A stretch of DNA of 51,646 nt from Bacteroides timonensis (GTDB taxonomy: Bacteria > Bacteroidota > Bacteroidia > Bacteroidales > Bacteroidaceae), in NCBI RefSeq assembly GCF_000513195.1, contig NZ_CBVI010000102.1, forward strand, positions 1-51,646, read 5' to 3'. The notes below the pieces were generated by a model that worked only from the letters and a program-made list of their open reading frames with translations, did not search any database and was not told the DNA's origin. Every line of letters begins with the position of its first letter. Within the stretch, counting starts at the first letter, position 1. The translations under genes were made by a program, and so were the position numbers. This document shows positions 18,125 to 25,600 of this stretch, piece by piece.

Positions 18125-18162
18125 TATCTTTGGGGGTATAACACTTACTAATACCCCCAAAG
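18125..18162 (+). promoter_or_regulatory. -7 box with overlapping hairpin before the metallophosphoesterase
   Basis: TATCTTTG (18125-18132) runs into a perfect 12-bp inverted repeat, CTTTGGGGGTAT (18128-18139) against 18151-18162, with an 11-nt loop. The second arm ends 4 nt before the ATG at 18167. It could be an operator or a hairpin that hides the start site. Confidence 0.55.
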
Positions 18163-18166
18163 AATC

Positions 18167-20044
18167 ATGAAAAGAATTTTATTTGCTATCTGTGTGATAG
18201 CGCTGCCTCTCCTTTCCTACGGACAAGGCAGCAACGAACGAGCCTTCACTTTCGCATGGCTCAGTGATGTGCACCTCAATTCTTTCGCCTATGCCGAAGA
18301 CGACCTGCGGCAATCCATTGAAGACATCAATGCCAATCCTGACGTTGCTTTCACCATCCTCAGCGGCGATGTCACTGAATTCGGTGATACCAAGGAGTTT
18401 TATCTGCTGCAAGACATTCTGAAGAACTTCCGGAAACCCTACTTTCTCATCCCCGGCAACCATGATGTAAACTGGAGTGAAAACGGATGTACTATGTTCG
18501 ACAAGATTTTCCAGGCCTCCCATTTCTGTTACGACTGGCAGGAAGTACGTTTCATCGGCTGTGGCGCCGGACCAAGTCTGCGTATGGGCCCACCTCACAT
18601 TCCCCGCGAAGAAATTCTGTGGCTCGATTCTATTGTTCGCGCCACTCCGGCAGAACAACCCATTATTTTCATCAATCACTTCCCTATCGATCAGGATCTG
18701 AGTAACTGGTACGAAGTTGTCGACATCCTTAAAACACGCAATATCCAGGCAATACTCGGCGGACACCTACACGTGAACCGTGCTTATGATGCCGAAGGTA
18801 TTCCCGCCGTAATCGGCCGTTCATCCCTGCGCAGGAAAGATCCGATAGGCGGATATAACCTGGTCACACTTCGCGGTAATACATTAGAGTTCCACGAACG
18901 CATCATCAAAGCAGAAACCCGCCCTGCATGGAATACAATTCATCTGGCACCTTTGCAGGAGAAGAAGGATACCACTTACTATCGTCCGGATTTCGCCATC
19001 AATGCTACTTATCCTTCGGTACGCGAAACCTGGAAATTAAAGGATGTGACCGATATCGCTTCACAGGGAAGCATAGACGGTAACCTGTACGTCTACACCA
19101 ATACAGCCGGTGTTGTCCATGCCCTCAATGCCAAGAACGGCAAAACCCTGTGGACCTATACCACCGGAAACAAGATATTTTCAGCCCCATTTATCACCCC
19201 CAAACTTGTCATAGTCTCTTCCTGTGATGGTTTCATCTATGCTCTTGACAGGAAGCAGGGCACAGTGCGCTGGAAATACAACACTGATTACCCCATTGTA
19301 GCCTGCCCTGTCGTAGCCGAAGGTACAGTCTACATCGGCGGCAGCAACGGCAAATTCTACTCTTTAAAGCTGACGGACGGAACACTGAACTGGACTTGCG
19401 ATGGCCTGCAAGGCTACATCGAATCACGCCCGACTGTGGATAAGGAGCGTGTATATATAGGCACCTGGGGAGCAATGTTCTATGCCATCGACCGCAGGAG
19501 TGGGGAGAAAATATGGGAGTTCGACACCAAACGAGGCAGATATTTCTCACCGGGTGCCTGCTGGCCGGTAGTACTGCCGTATACGCGACAAGGAGAGACG
19601 AATGAGCAAGTCATAGTTCTCAGTTCCGACTATTTTGTCCGCTCATTCCATCCCGGGACGGGAGAAATCCTTTGGGCTTCCGATGAAGCGAAAGGACGCG
19701 AGTCCCTCGGCTTCTCACCGGATGGAAAAACAATGTATGTGAAAGGAATCAAGAACAACATCACCGCTGCAGATATATCTCACGGCACCTATACCAGTCT
19801 TTGGAATACATCAATGCCCTACGAAAGCAACTTCATCCCCACCCGCATGGAAACAACCGAACAACTGGTGTTCATTCCTACTGAATTTGGTGTTCTCCAT
19901 GCCGTGCGGACAGACGGAAGCGGCATTGCCTGGTCGCATAAAATCTCCCATTCGGCAATTACTTCCCTGAAAAATGCGGGAGAAGGGAAAGTTATCGTCA
20001 TGACAATGGATGGTACAGTGACTTGTCTGGAATATCCCTTATAG
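18167..20044 (+). CDS. Metallophosphoesterase fused to a PQQ-like beta-propeller
   Basis: A 625-residue secreted protein (signal 1-19, ending SYG). Residues ~25-260 are a calcineurin-like phosphoesterase with the full metal-binding set: D34 and H36 in SDVHL, GDVTEFGD, GNHD at 97-100, NHFPID and GGHLH at 198-202. Residues ~290-625 are an eight-bladed-type PQQ-like/YncE-like propeller with WTYTTGN, WKYNTD, WEFDTKRG and similar blade ends. The first half should hydrolyse phosphomono- or diesters in the periplasm; the propeller probably binds a partner or ligand. It follows the CE15-like gene by 49 bp. Together with the EEP gene it gives the locus two phosphoesterases. Confidence 0.86.
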   Translation: MKRILFAICVIALPLLSYGQGSNERAFTFAWLSDVHLNSFAYAEDDLRQSIEDINANPDVAFTILSGDVTEFGDTKEFYLLQDILKNFRKPYFLIPGNHDVNWSENGCTMFDKIFQASHFCYDWQEVRFIGCGAGPSLRMGPPHIPREEILWLDSIVRATPAEQPIIFINHFPIDQDLSNWYEVVDILKTRNIQAILGGHLHVNRAYDAEGIPAVIGRSSLRRKDPIGGYNLVTLRGNTLEFHERIIKAETRPAWNTIHLAPLQEKKDTTYYRPDFAINATYPSVRETWKLKDVTDIASQGSIDGNLYVYTNTAGVVHALNAKNGKTLWTYTTGNKIFSAPFITPKLVIVSSCDGFIYALDRKQGTVRWKYNTDYPIVACPVVAEGTVYIGGSNGKFYSLKLTDGTLNWTCDGLQGYIESRPTVDKERVYIGTWGAMFYAIDRRSGEKIWEFDTKRGRYFSPGACWPVVLPYTRQGETNEQVIVLSSDYFVRSFHPGTGEILWASDEAKGRESLGFSPDGKTMYVKGIKNNITAADISHGTYTSLWNTSMPYESNFIPTRMETTEQLVFIPTEFGVLHAVRTDGSGIAWSHKISHSAITSLKNAGEGKVIVMTMDGTVTCLEYPL

Positions 20045-20051
20045 AAAACAG

Positions 20052-20125
20052 TCATCCGCAGACGTCACGAATAACGCAGATTTCTTTAATCGTAAATCTG
20101 CGTTATCCGCGCCATCTGCGGATGA
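20052..20125. terminator. Nested inverted repeats between convergent genes
   Basis: Outer arms TCATCCGCAGA (20052-20062) and TCTGCGGATGA (20115-20125) enclose inner arms ATAACGCAGATTT (20071-20083) and 20094-20106. It lies between the ends of two converging genes, 28 bp from the minus-strand stop, so two-way termination is likely although there is no strong T-tract. Confidence 0.5.
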
Positions 20126-20152
20126 AAAATAATTCAGGAAAGTACGGGCAGA

Positions 20153-22681
20153 TTATTCTCCGCCACCGCCACCTTCACCACCGCTACTCTTCACATCATC
20201 ATTGCTGATGGTACGTGCAGCTTTCTTGACACTGGCTCTCAATTCACCAATGCGATAGCTAACACTTACACCAAAACGCTGACGAGTATATTTATTCCAG
20301 CTATCCTGTATAAAGCCTACACCTTCTATGCTTGAAGTCGGATGCTGATATTTCTTAAAGAAGTTACTAGCAAATGCCGACAAGGTCAGACGTTTCTTCA
20401 AGAATGATTTGTTTACACTCAATCCGTAGTCGAAGAAACTGCTGCCTTTCCCCTGCAACATGATCCAAGGTGTCTGACCATAAATATTCAGACTGATGCG
20501 CCAATCGTGAGGCAAAGACTGCTGGGCACCGCCATAAGCAAACAGATTCCAACCGTCATTCTTCAGTCCATTGGCACCTTCCAAATAAGTATAGTTACCA
20601 TAAAGGTTTGCATAGATACGTGTATTGGAAGTTGCATTCCAGTTAATATAACCGCTCAGGCTGGCATTCCTGCTCTTACCAATATTCTGATAAGTAGAAT
20701 AAAGCACTTCCTTACCGGTAGGATTCTGCAGGCCGAAAATTTCTGTATCCTTCACCTGTTCTGTCACCCGTTCAATACTGTTATTGGTAAAGCTATAGCG
20801 CGCTGAAAGGTTGATGTTAAACTTCTGCGTGAAGTTGCTGTAGCTCAAGTTAAATGAATGGCTCTTTTCGCTATCCAAATGAGAGTTACCCTGACTTATA
20901 TTTGTAGGATTACTATCGTCCAGATAAGGATTCAAATACCAGATACCCGGACGGTAAATACGCATGTTATAACCAAAACGAAGATTAGACATATCTGTCA
21001 GCTTATAGCCAATACTTGCAGAAGGAACTAAATCATCAAAGTTCTTATCAAAGTTATCTCCCTTACCCAACAGATATTTCACCTCCTGCTTCGTATGCTC
21101 ATAACGCACGCCAAGTCTTCCGGAAATCTTCTTCACTTTCAGTCCATATCCAAGGTATGCAGCCAAAATGTCATTCTGGTGTTTATAATGCGAGCTGTGA
21201 TCATTGTCAAACTCATAATCAGCTTGAGTTGCTGACGCTTGTTCATAACGGTCATCTTCCGAAGAATTATCACGGAGAATATATTTCGCACCGGCTTCAA
21301 GAGTATGTATCTTGCCGATAGGCGTTGTATAATCAGCCTGGAAAGTATGTTCAGTAGTATTCTGGGATCCATCATTATGCTGATTTTTCATACGTTTCAT
21401 AAAATCCTGCCAATCCGGAGCTACATCCTCCATATCATAATCATAAGTGGAGTATGAATCCGAACTTTCCGGTCTGGTATTGATTTTATAAGAGAAGGTC
21501 AACATACGATCTTTTACATGAAACATACGTTGGTAGTCAATGCCACCATCAATAGAATACCAGGAACTTTTGCTTCTATTGTTCGATACATATTGATACA
21601 GATCATCACCGGTACCGGGTATCGTCGCAAAAGTATTGCTCAAACCATTACTGTTATTTCCGCCACCCCATAGTCCAAACGACATAGTTATCAAACGCAA
21701 AGTATCAATCTCATAACTGGCTTCCATGCTGCCGGACTGGAAGTTACCATGTCCTTTGCTGTCACCACTATAATCCAAATCAGAAGAGCCGTCGGTTATA
21801 TCGCCTACTGTACGGCGGGTACCACCGGAATAGCTGCGCGGACGATCATTGTAATTATAATTGTAACGGGCACTCACCGTCAGCTTACCGCTCTTAATCG
21901 TACCGAACAGACCGCCGCCGGCACCCATATTACTAACGTTTCCACTAAATGTAGCCGTGTAACCTTCCAGTCCGCTACCTACGGTAACAATATTCAGGAT
22001 ACCGCCCACACCTTCAGCATCGTACTTAGGGCCGGGATTAGTAATCACTTCGATATGTTTGATGGAATTGGCGGGCATACTTTTCAGTACTTCCGTCGGA
22101 TTATTGCTCATCATATTGTTAGGTTTACCGTTCACATACACCTTAAAGCTACTGCTGCCGTTCACCTTAATATTATCTTCGCCGTCTACAGTTACCAAAG
22201 GCACTTTGCGAAGCATTTCCAATACAGAGTTTGACTTTGAGTCAGGATCATCCTGCACATTATATTCTATCTTGTCGATGTCTGCCTTTACCAGTGGTTT
22301 TTGGGCTACCACTTCTACTTGGCCTAGTTCATTGGAAGCATCTGTAATATACAGTGTTCCAAAATCGACAACCTTTTCTCCCGCCTTCACAGTGAAATCC
22401 TTCACAATAGTATTTCTACCAATAGAAGAAATAGTCATCACAAAATTCCCCGTCCCGGGAACTTTCTCCTGAAATTTACCTTTCATGTCCGTTACCAGCA
22501 TTTTCAATGCATGGGCAGGCGCTTCTTTTTTCACGATTTTGATTGTGGCATAAGGTTCTCCCTCTTGAGTCAAAGAATCCAGTAAGACTCCTTTAATCTG
22601 AAATGGAGGTGCCGCATTCTGTGCCGCTACCAATGAGGATATTACCAACATTATAAGCAGCAAAGGGCATTTAATTTTCAT
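20153..22681 (-). CDS. TonB-dependent outer-membrane receptor (OMP beta-barrel family)
   Basis: An 842-residue receptor with a signal peptide (to about residue 20), a carboxypeptidase-regulatory-like domain (about 28-120), a plug domain (about 130-225, with MLRKVPLVTVDG and GVGGILNIVT) and a C-terminal barrel of the outer-membrane beta-barrel family that is separate from SusC. No SusD follows, so it is not a glycan-uptake pair. The protein ends in an unusual acidic glycine-rich tail (SSGGEGGGGGE) in place of an aromatic barrel end. Proteins of this type are widespread in Bacteroides with mostly unknown cargo, such as metals, peptides or cofactors. It has its own promoter with an overlapping palindrome. 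Confidence 0.88.
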   Translation of the reverse strand: MKIKCPLLLIMLVISSLVAAQNAAPPFQIKGVLLDSLTQEGEPYATIKIVKKEAPAHALKMLVTDMKGKFQEKVPGTGNFVMTISSIGRNTIVKDFTVKAGEKVVDFGTLYITDASNELGQVEVVAQKPLVKADIDKIEYNVQDDPDSKSNSVLEMLRKVPLVTVDGEDNIKVNGSSSFKVYVNGKPNNMMSNNPTEVLKSMPANSIKHIEVITNPGPKYDAEGVGGILNIVTVGSGLEGYTATFSGNVSNMGAGGGLFGTIKSGKLTVSARYNYNYNDRPRSYSGGTRRTVGDITDGSSDLDYSGDSKGHGNFQSGSMEASYEIDTLRLITMSFGLWGGGNNSNGLSNTFATIPGTGDDLYQYVSNNRSKSSWYSIDGGIDYQRMFHVKDRMLTFSYKINTRPESSDSYSTYDYDMEDVAPDWQDFMKRMKNQHNDGSQNTTEHTFQADYTTPIGKIHTLEAGAKYILRDNSSEDDRYEQASATQADYEFDNDHSSHYKHQNDILAAYLGYGLKVKKISGRLGVRYEHTKQEVKYLLGKGDNFDKNFDDLVPSASIGYKLTDMSNLRFGYNMRIYRPGIWYLNPYLDDSNPTNISQGNSHLDSEKSHSFNLSYSNFTQKFNINLSARYSFTNNSIERVTEQVKDTEIFGLQNPTGKEVLYSTYQNIGKSRNASLSGYINWNATSNTRIYANLYGNYTYLEGANGLKNDGWNLFAYGGAQQSLPHDWRISLNIYGQTPWIMLQGKGSSFFDYGLSVNKSFLKKRLTLSAFASNFFKKYQHPTSSIEGVGFIQDSWNKYTRQRFGVSVSYRIGELRASVKKAARTISNDDVKSSGGEGGGGGE

Positions 22682-22746
22682 TTCTGTTTTAGTTTGTTTG
22701 ATGAATATTAGTTGACTGTTTTTGTATTAGACGTAACTTGTACCTA

Positions 22747-22774
22747 TTTTGTCACAATGGAAGTGACAAAAGTA
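22747..22774 (-). promoter_or_regulatory. -7 box with operator-like palindrome for the TonB receptor
   Basis: Read on the minus strand, TACTTTTG (22767-22774) matches the -7 consensus and lies 86 bp before the ATG. A perfect inverted repeat, TTTTGTCAC (22747-22755) and GTGACAAAA (22763-22771) with a 7-bp spacer, covers the -7 box and the expected transcription start, as a repressor site would. Confidence 0.55.
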
Positions 22775-22876
22775 GGCTGTTTTTCTTGGACTACGAGGTT
22801 TTCGGAGTTAAAAAAACACAAAGAGAAGGGGATAATCCGTGCTTTTGTCTGTTTAGTAATCATTAAAAAACAACTT

Positions 22877-23071
22877 GATACATAAATGATAATTTAGCGG
22901 CTTCGCCGCTAAATTAAGTTACGAGCTACGAGCTACCAGTAACGAGTTGCTGCGCTGTACTCGTGGGTGAATAATAATTCGCCCGGCTATCACGCCGGAA
23001 GGTACTTGTCACTTGTAGCTTGTAGCTCGTTACTTATCGCGCAAAGCGCGATAAATTATCATTTTTGTACC
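22877..23071. mobile_element. MITE-like palindromic element with terminal inverted repeats
   Basis: The ends are inverted copies: 22877-22896 against 23052-23071, 18 of 20 matching with a perfect 13-bp core AAATGATAATTTA. Inside are a hairpin AATTTAGCGGC/GCCGCTAAATT (22891-22915), the ACGAGCTACGAGCTAC block also found at 2371-2445, CCGG-ended arms around 22982-22999, and a second end hairpin TTATCGCGC/GCGCGATAA (23034-23054). No open reading frame of note is inside. It looks like a small non-autonomous element. The rest of the 453-bp gap (22682-23134) holds only the receptor promoter. Confidence 0.65.
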
Positions 23072-23134
23072 AACTTATTTTTAAAGCGTTACTAAGGGAA
23101 TTCCTTAGAAGGGATTTCTGACAGCAAGAATAAC

Positions 23135-24427
23135 TTATAACAAATAGAAAAAAAGCAGCATGCAAACATTCACCGCAATCACACCGCCAAATCCACGAAG
23201 CACCCACCGGCGCAACGGACTCCGCCCGCCTGCAAAGAACAACGCATAGCACATATTCACGGCAATATTACTCACAATAGCCTGCATACAACAAGCTGTC
23301 ACCACCACAACGGCAACGCCCGAACCCTGCAACAGGTTTAGGATAAACGGAGTGATATCACTCAGCCCGGCAATAAAAGATAAGACATTCAATCCACCCG
23401 TACCGGTATAAATCAAAGTATAATGTGTCACAATGGTGAATATCACAAACAGAACGGCAAAAATCAATGCAACTTTAAATTCCAACGGGTTACTGCTATC
23501 TTCTTCTTCAGCTTCTTCGCCCGTCACCGGAATCGGCTTACGCTTCCGATGCAGATACCAGGCCACACCCGCCGTAACGAAGGACATAATAAGGAGGTAT
23601 GGATAAATTTCCGCAAGAATCGCCTTACTGAATATACCTATTAGTATAAGGAAACGAAGAAACATCATACTCACTGCCAACAACATTGCTGCGGCATATT
23701 CCGGCGCCTCCTGCGCAGGTGCCTTGCGACTCTTACGTGCCAGAACAGAAATAGTTGCCGTACTGCTATACAAACCACCTATAATACCGGATACCAGAAT
23801 ACCGGACTCATGAAATACATATCGTCTCAGCAGATAAGACAGATAAGAGATACCGGATACAACTACCGTAGCCAACCAAACGGTATAAGGGGTCAAATTA
23901 ATGTCGGGTATCAGATTTTCATTCGGCAACATCGGTAAAATAATACCACTGATAGCGAGAAACTTGGCGAGAGTAATCATCTCGTCATTCTTCATCCGTT
24001 GTGCGAGTTCCGTAAAAGTATGCTTCAATTCGGTAAAGAGCAATACCGTCACAACCACCATCACGTAAAACCAGGAAGGTTGTGTGGCTACAATAGGAGC
24101 AATACAATAAGTGATGAGTGCGATAATAATGGTAGTAACCCCGAATACATGGAACTGAGATTGTTTAACGTAATAATTCAATCCCAGCAGCAGTCCCAAT
24201 ATAGCGCCACCTCCCATAAACAAGCGGTAATCCACCGGATCAAGAATATAAAGCAGATACCCCAAAATACCTATAAAAGTGAACGTGCGGTCCGTACCGA
24301 ACAACGTTGTCTCCCCTTCACGCTTCAAACTGATTTTCCGCTGTGAAAGTCCTATCAATAAAGAAAACAAAGTCACCAATACAAAGGTCACCAGTTCTCT
24401 AGGCAGGTATTCATAAAGTTTCTCCAT
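23135..24427 (-). CDS. MgtC/SapB and DUF4010 family membrane protein
   Basis: A polytopic inner-membrane protein of about 430 residues. The first ~140 residues match the MgtC/SapB N-terminal membrane domain (TLFSLLIGLSQR, GTDRTFTFIGILGYLLY) and the rest the DUF4010 domain (GIIGGLYSSTATISVLARKS, the strongest feature). A charged cytoplasmic loop with EEAEEEDSS is near residue 310. The start at 24427 is preferred because AGAGGA precedes it; an ATG at 24460 or TTG at 24466 would add 11-13 polar residues. The function is not established; MgtC relatives affect magnesium and membrane energetics. It lies downstream of CYTH on the same strand with a 19-bp inverted repeat between them. Confidence 0.85.
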   Translation of the reverse strand: MEKLYEYLPRELVTFVLVTLFSLLIGLSQRKISLKREGETTLFGTDRTFTFIGILGYLLYILDPVDYRLFMGGGAILGLLLGLNYYVKQSQFHVFGVTTIIIALITYCIAPIVATQPSWFYVMVVVTVLLFTELKHTFTELAQRMKNDEMITLAKFLAISGIILPMLPNENLIPDINLTPYTVWLATVVVSGISYLSYLLRRYVFHESGILVSGIIGGLYSSTATISVLARKSRKAPAQEAPEYAAAMLLAVSMMFLRFLILIGIFSKAILAEIYPYLLIMSFVTAGVAWYLHRKRKPIPVTGEEAEEEDSSNPLEFKVALIFAVLFVIFTIVTHYTLIYTGTGGLNVLSFIAGLSDITPFILNLLQGSGVAVVVVTACCMQAIVSNIAVNMCYALFFAGGRSPLRRWVLRGFGGVIAVNVCMLLFFYLL

Positions 24428-24477
24428 TTCGTCCTCTGAATATACTTGATTAGCAACCATTTGCAAGGAGTTAACTT

Positions 24478-24533
24478 CCTGTCAACAAGAAGTTAAGAGT
24501 TAGTCAACAAGGAGTTAACTTCTTGTTGACAGG
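24478..24533. repeat. Perfect 19-bp inverted repeat between CYTH and DUF4010 genes
   Basis: CCTGTCAACAAGAAGTTAA (24478-24496) is fully inverted at 24515-24533 with an 18-nt loop. A direct repeat AAGGAGTTAACTTC also occurs at 24465-24478 and 24510-24523. It begins 12 bp after the CYTH stop on the minus strand, so it may weaken read-through into the DUF4010 gene. Confidence 0.75.
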
Positions 24534-24544
24534 GTATTAAGGCC

Positions 24545-25012
24545 TTACCAAGCGGTATATGGATGCTTCATCAGTTGCGAGTTATAGTAACGGACGTCAC
24601 CTGTTACTTCCCGCCCTATAAAATCCGGTTTTTCAAAAGTCTCGTCTTCCGAAGCCAGTTCCACTTCAGCAACCACCAGACCTTCATTTTCACCGTAGAA
24701 CTCATCCACCTCAAACGTATGCCGTCCGCTACGCACCAGATAACGAGTTTTATCAATAACACCCGGTTCACAAAGTTTCATCAGTTCCTCCGCTTCATTC
24801 AATGGAATCTCTTTTTCCCACTCATATCGGCTGAGTCCCGAGGCATCGGAAGCACCTTTTATCGTAAGATATCCCTTTCCGTTACGGATGCGCACCCGCA
24901 CGGTCCGGCCTCTTGCACTACTGATATAACCTTGTACAATACGGCTTTGTTCATACGCCCTCGATTTGTACTCCCCCGTCACGAGGAATTTCCGTTCTAT
25001 TTCTTGCGACAT
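24545..25012 (-). CDS. CYTH-domain protein, probable inorganic triphosphatase
   Basis: A 155-residue single-domain CYTH protein, a normal length for the short bacterial type. The signature EIERKF is at residues 4-9, and the alternating charged residues of the triphosphate tunnel follow: RVRIRNGKGYLTIKG (about 38-53), RYEWEKEI, KTRY and VAEVELASEDE near the C-terminus. The family hydrolyses inorganic triphosphate or related triphosphates with divalent metal in the cytoplasm. The gene starts 7 bp after the stop of a 45-residue membrane protein gene, so the two are probably co-transcribed. The physiological substrate in Bacteroides is not known. Confidence 0.88.
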   Translation of the reverse strand: MSQEIERKFLVTGEYKSRAYEQSRIVQGYISSARGRTVRVRIRNGKGYLTIKGASDASGLSRYEWEKEIPLNEAEELMKLCEPGVIDKTRYLVRSGRHTFEVDEFYGENEGLVVAEVELASEDETFEKPDFIGREVTGDVRYYNSQLMKHPYTAW

Positions 25013-25019
25013 CTATTCG

Positions 25020-25157
25020 TTATTTCCCTAAGAACGAGTATCCTATCAGCATCACCAGCACCAGTATCAATGCAGATACACCAATAATCAACAACACTTT
25101 CTTAGCTTGTTCTTCTTCTTTCTGGCTATGCATAGCCTTTTTCTTACTCTTTCCCAT
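25020..25157 (-). CDS. Small single-pass membrane protein (45 aa)
   Basis: A 45-residue reading frame. It starts MGKSKKKAMHSQKEEEQAKK, a highly charged N-terminal half, and continues with one hydrophobic helix (about residues 21-41, VLLIIGVSALILVLVMLIG) ending YSFLGK. The charge layout predicts an N-in, single-pass inner-membrane protein. The stop is 7 bp before the CYTH start, which supports a real gene in one operon. It is not a signal peptide or a fragment of a neighbour. No function is recognised. Confidence 0.65.
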   Translation of the reverse strand: MGKSKKKAMHSQKEEEQAKKVLLIIGVSALILVLVMLIGYSFLGK

Positions 25158-25263
25158 AATGTGTTCTTAGTATTAAAGTTCAACTGATAACAAAGTAACA
25201 TGAAATTCGGGAAGATTCCAAAAGAAAAGAGGAAATTTATTTGTAACAAGCTAATATCTGAAC

Positions 25264-25386
25264 CATACCCGAACCGTATCTGAGCCGTACTTGCTCCGTA
25301 CGTTCTTCGGTTAGAGGTACCTCTGAGCGAAGAATGTACGGAGTTGGTACGGAGCAAGTGCGGTTCAGATACGGTTCGGGTATGGC
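25264..25386. repeat. 123-bp near-palindrome
   Basis: The arms 25264-25302 and 25348-25386 are 39 bp long with two mismatches (CCATACCCGAACCGTATCTG at the left end). The stretch between them is itself close to palindromic around GAGGTACCTC. CCGTAC/CCGTAT units recur every ~11 bp inside the arms. It fills the gap between two divergent genes. Confidence 0.8.
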
Positions 25387-25401
25387 AGAGAGGTATCTTG
25401 A

Positions 25402-25438
25402 ACTACCTATAGGTAGTTAGTTAACTACTACGTAGTAA
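25402..25438. repeat. Two perfect short palindromes
   Basis: AACTACCTATAGGTAGTT (25402-25419) and TACTACGTAGTA (25427-25438) are both self-complementary. Further AACTAC/GTAGTT pieces continue to about 25493. No gene is seen between 25158 and 25600. Confidence 0.75.
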
Positions 25439-25546
25439 GTGTCCAACTACTTACGGGCAGTTTAGTATTTACTAGGTAGTAGTTTTTCGACGCTCTAAGC
25501 AAAACAAGGTCAAATGGTACTTTTACCTTAAACAAACTATCCGTTT

Positions 25547-25580
25547 TTTGCTTCCCACCTTAAATAAATATGTAAATTTG
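25547..25580 (+). promoter_or_regulatory. Promoter of the TPR-HTH regulator
   Basis: A -33 TTTG (25547-25550) and a -7 TAAATTTG (25573-25580) are 22 nt apart, with the start codon 20 bp further on. Confidence 0.65.
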
Positions 25581-25600
25581 TGATATAATTCATAAAAGTC

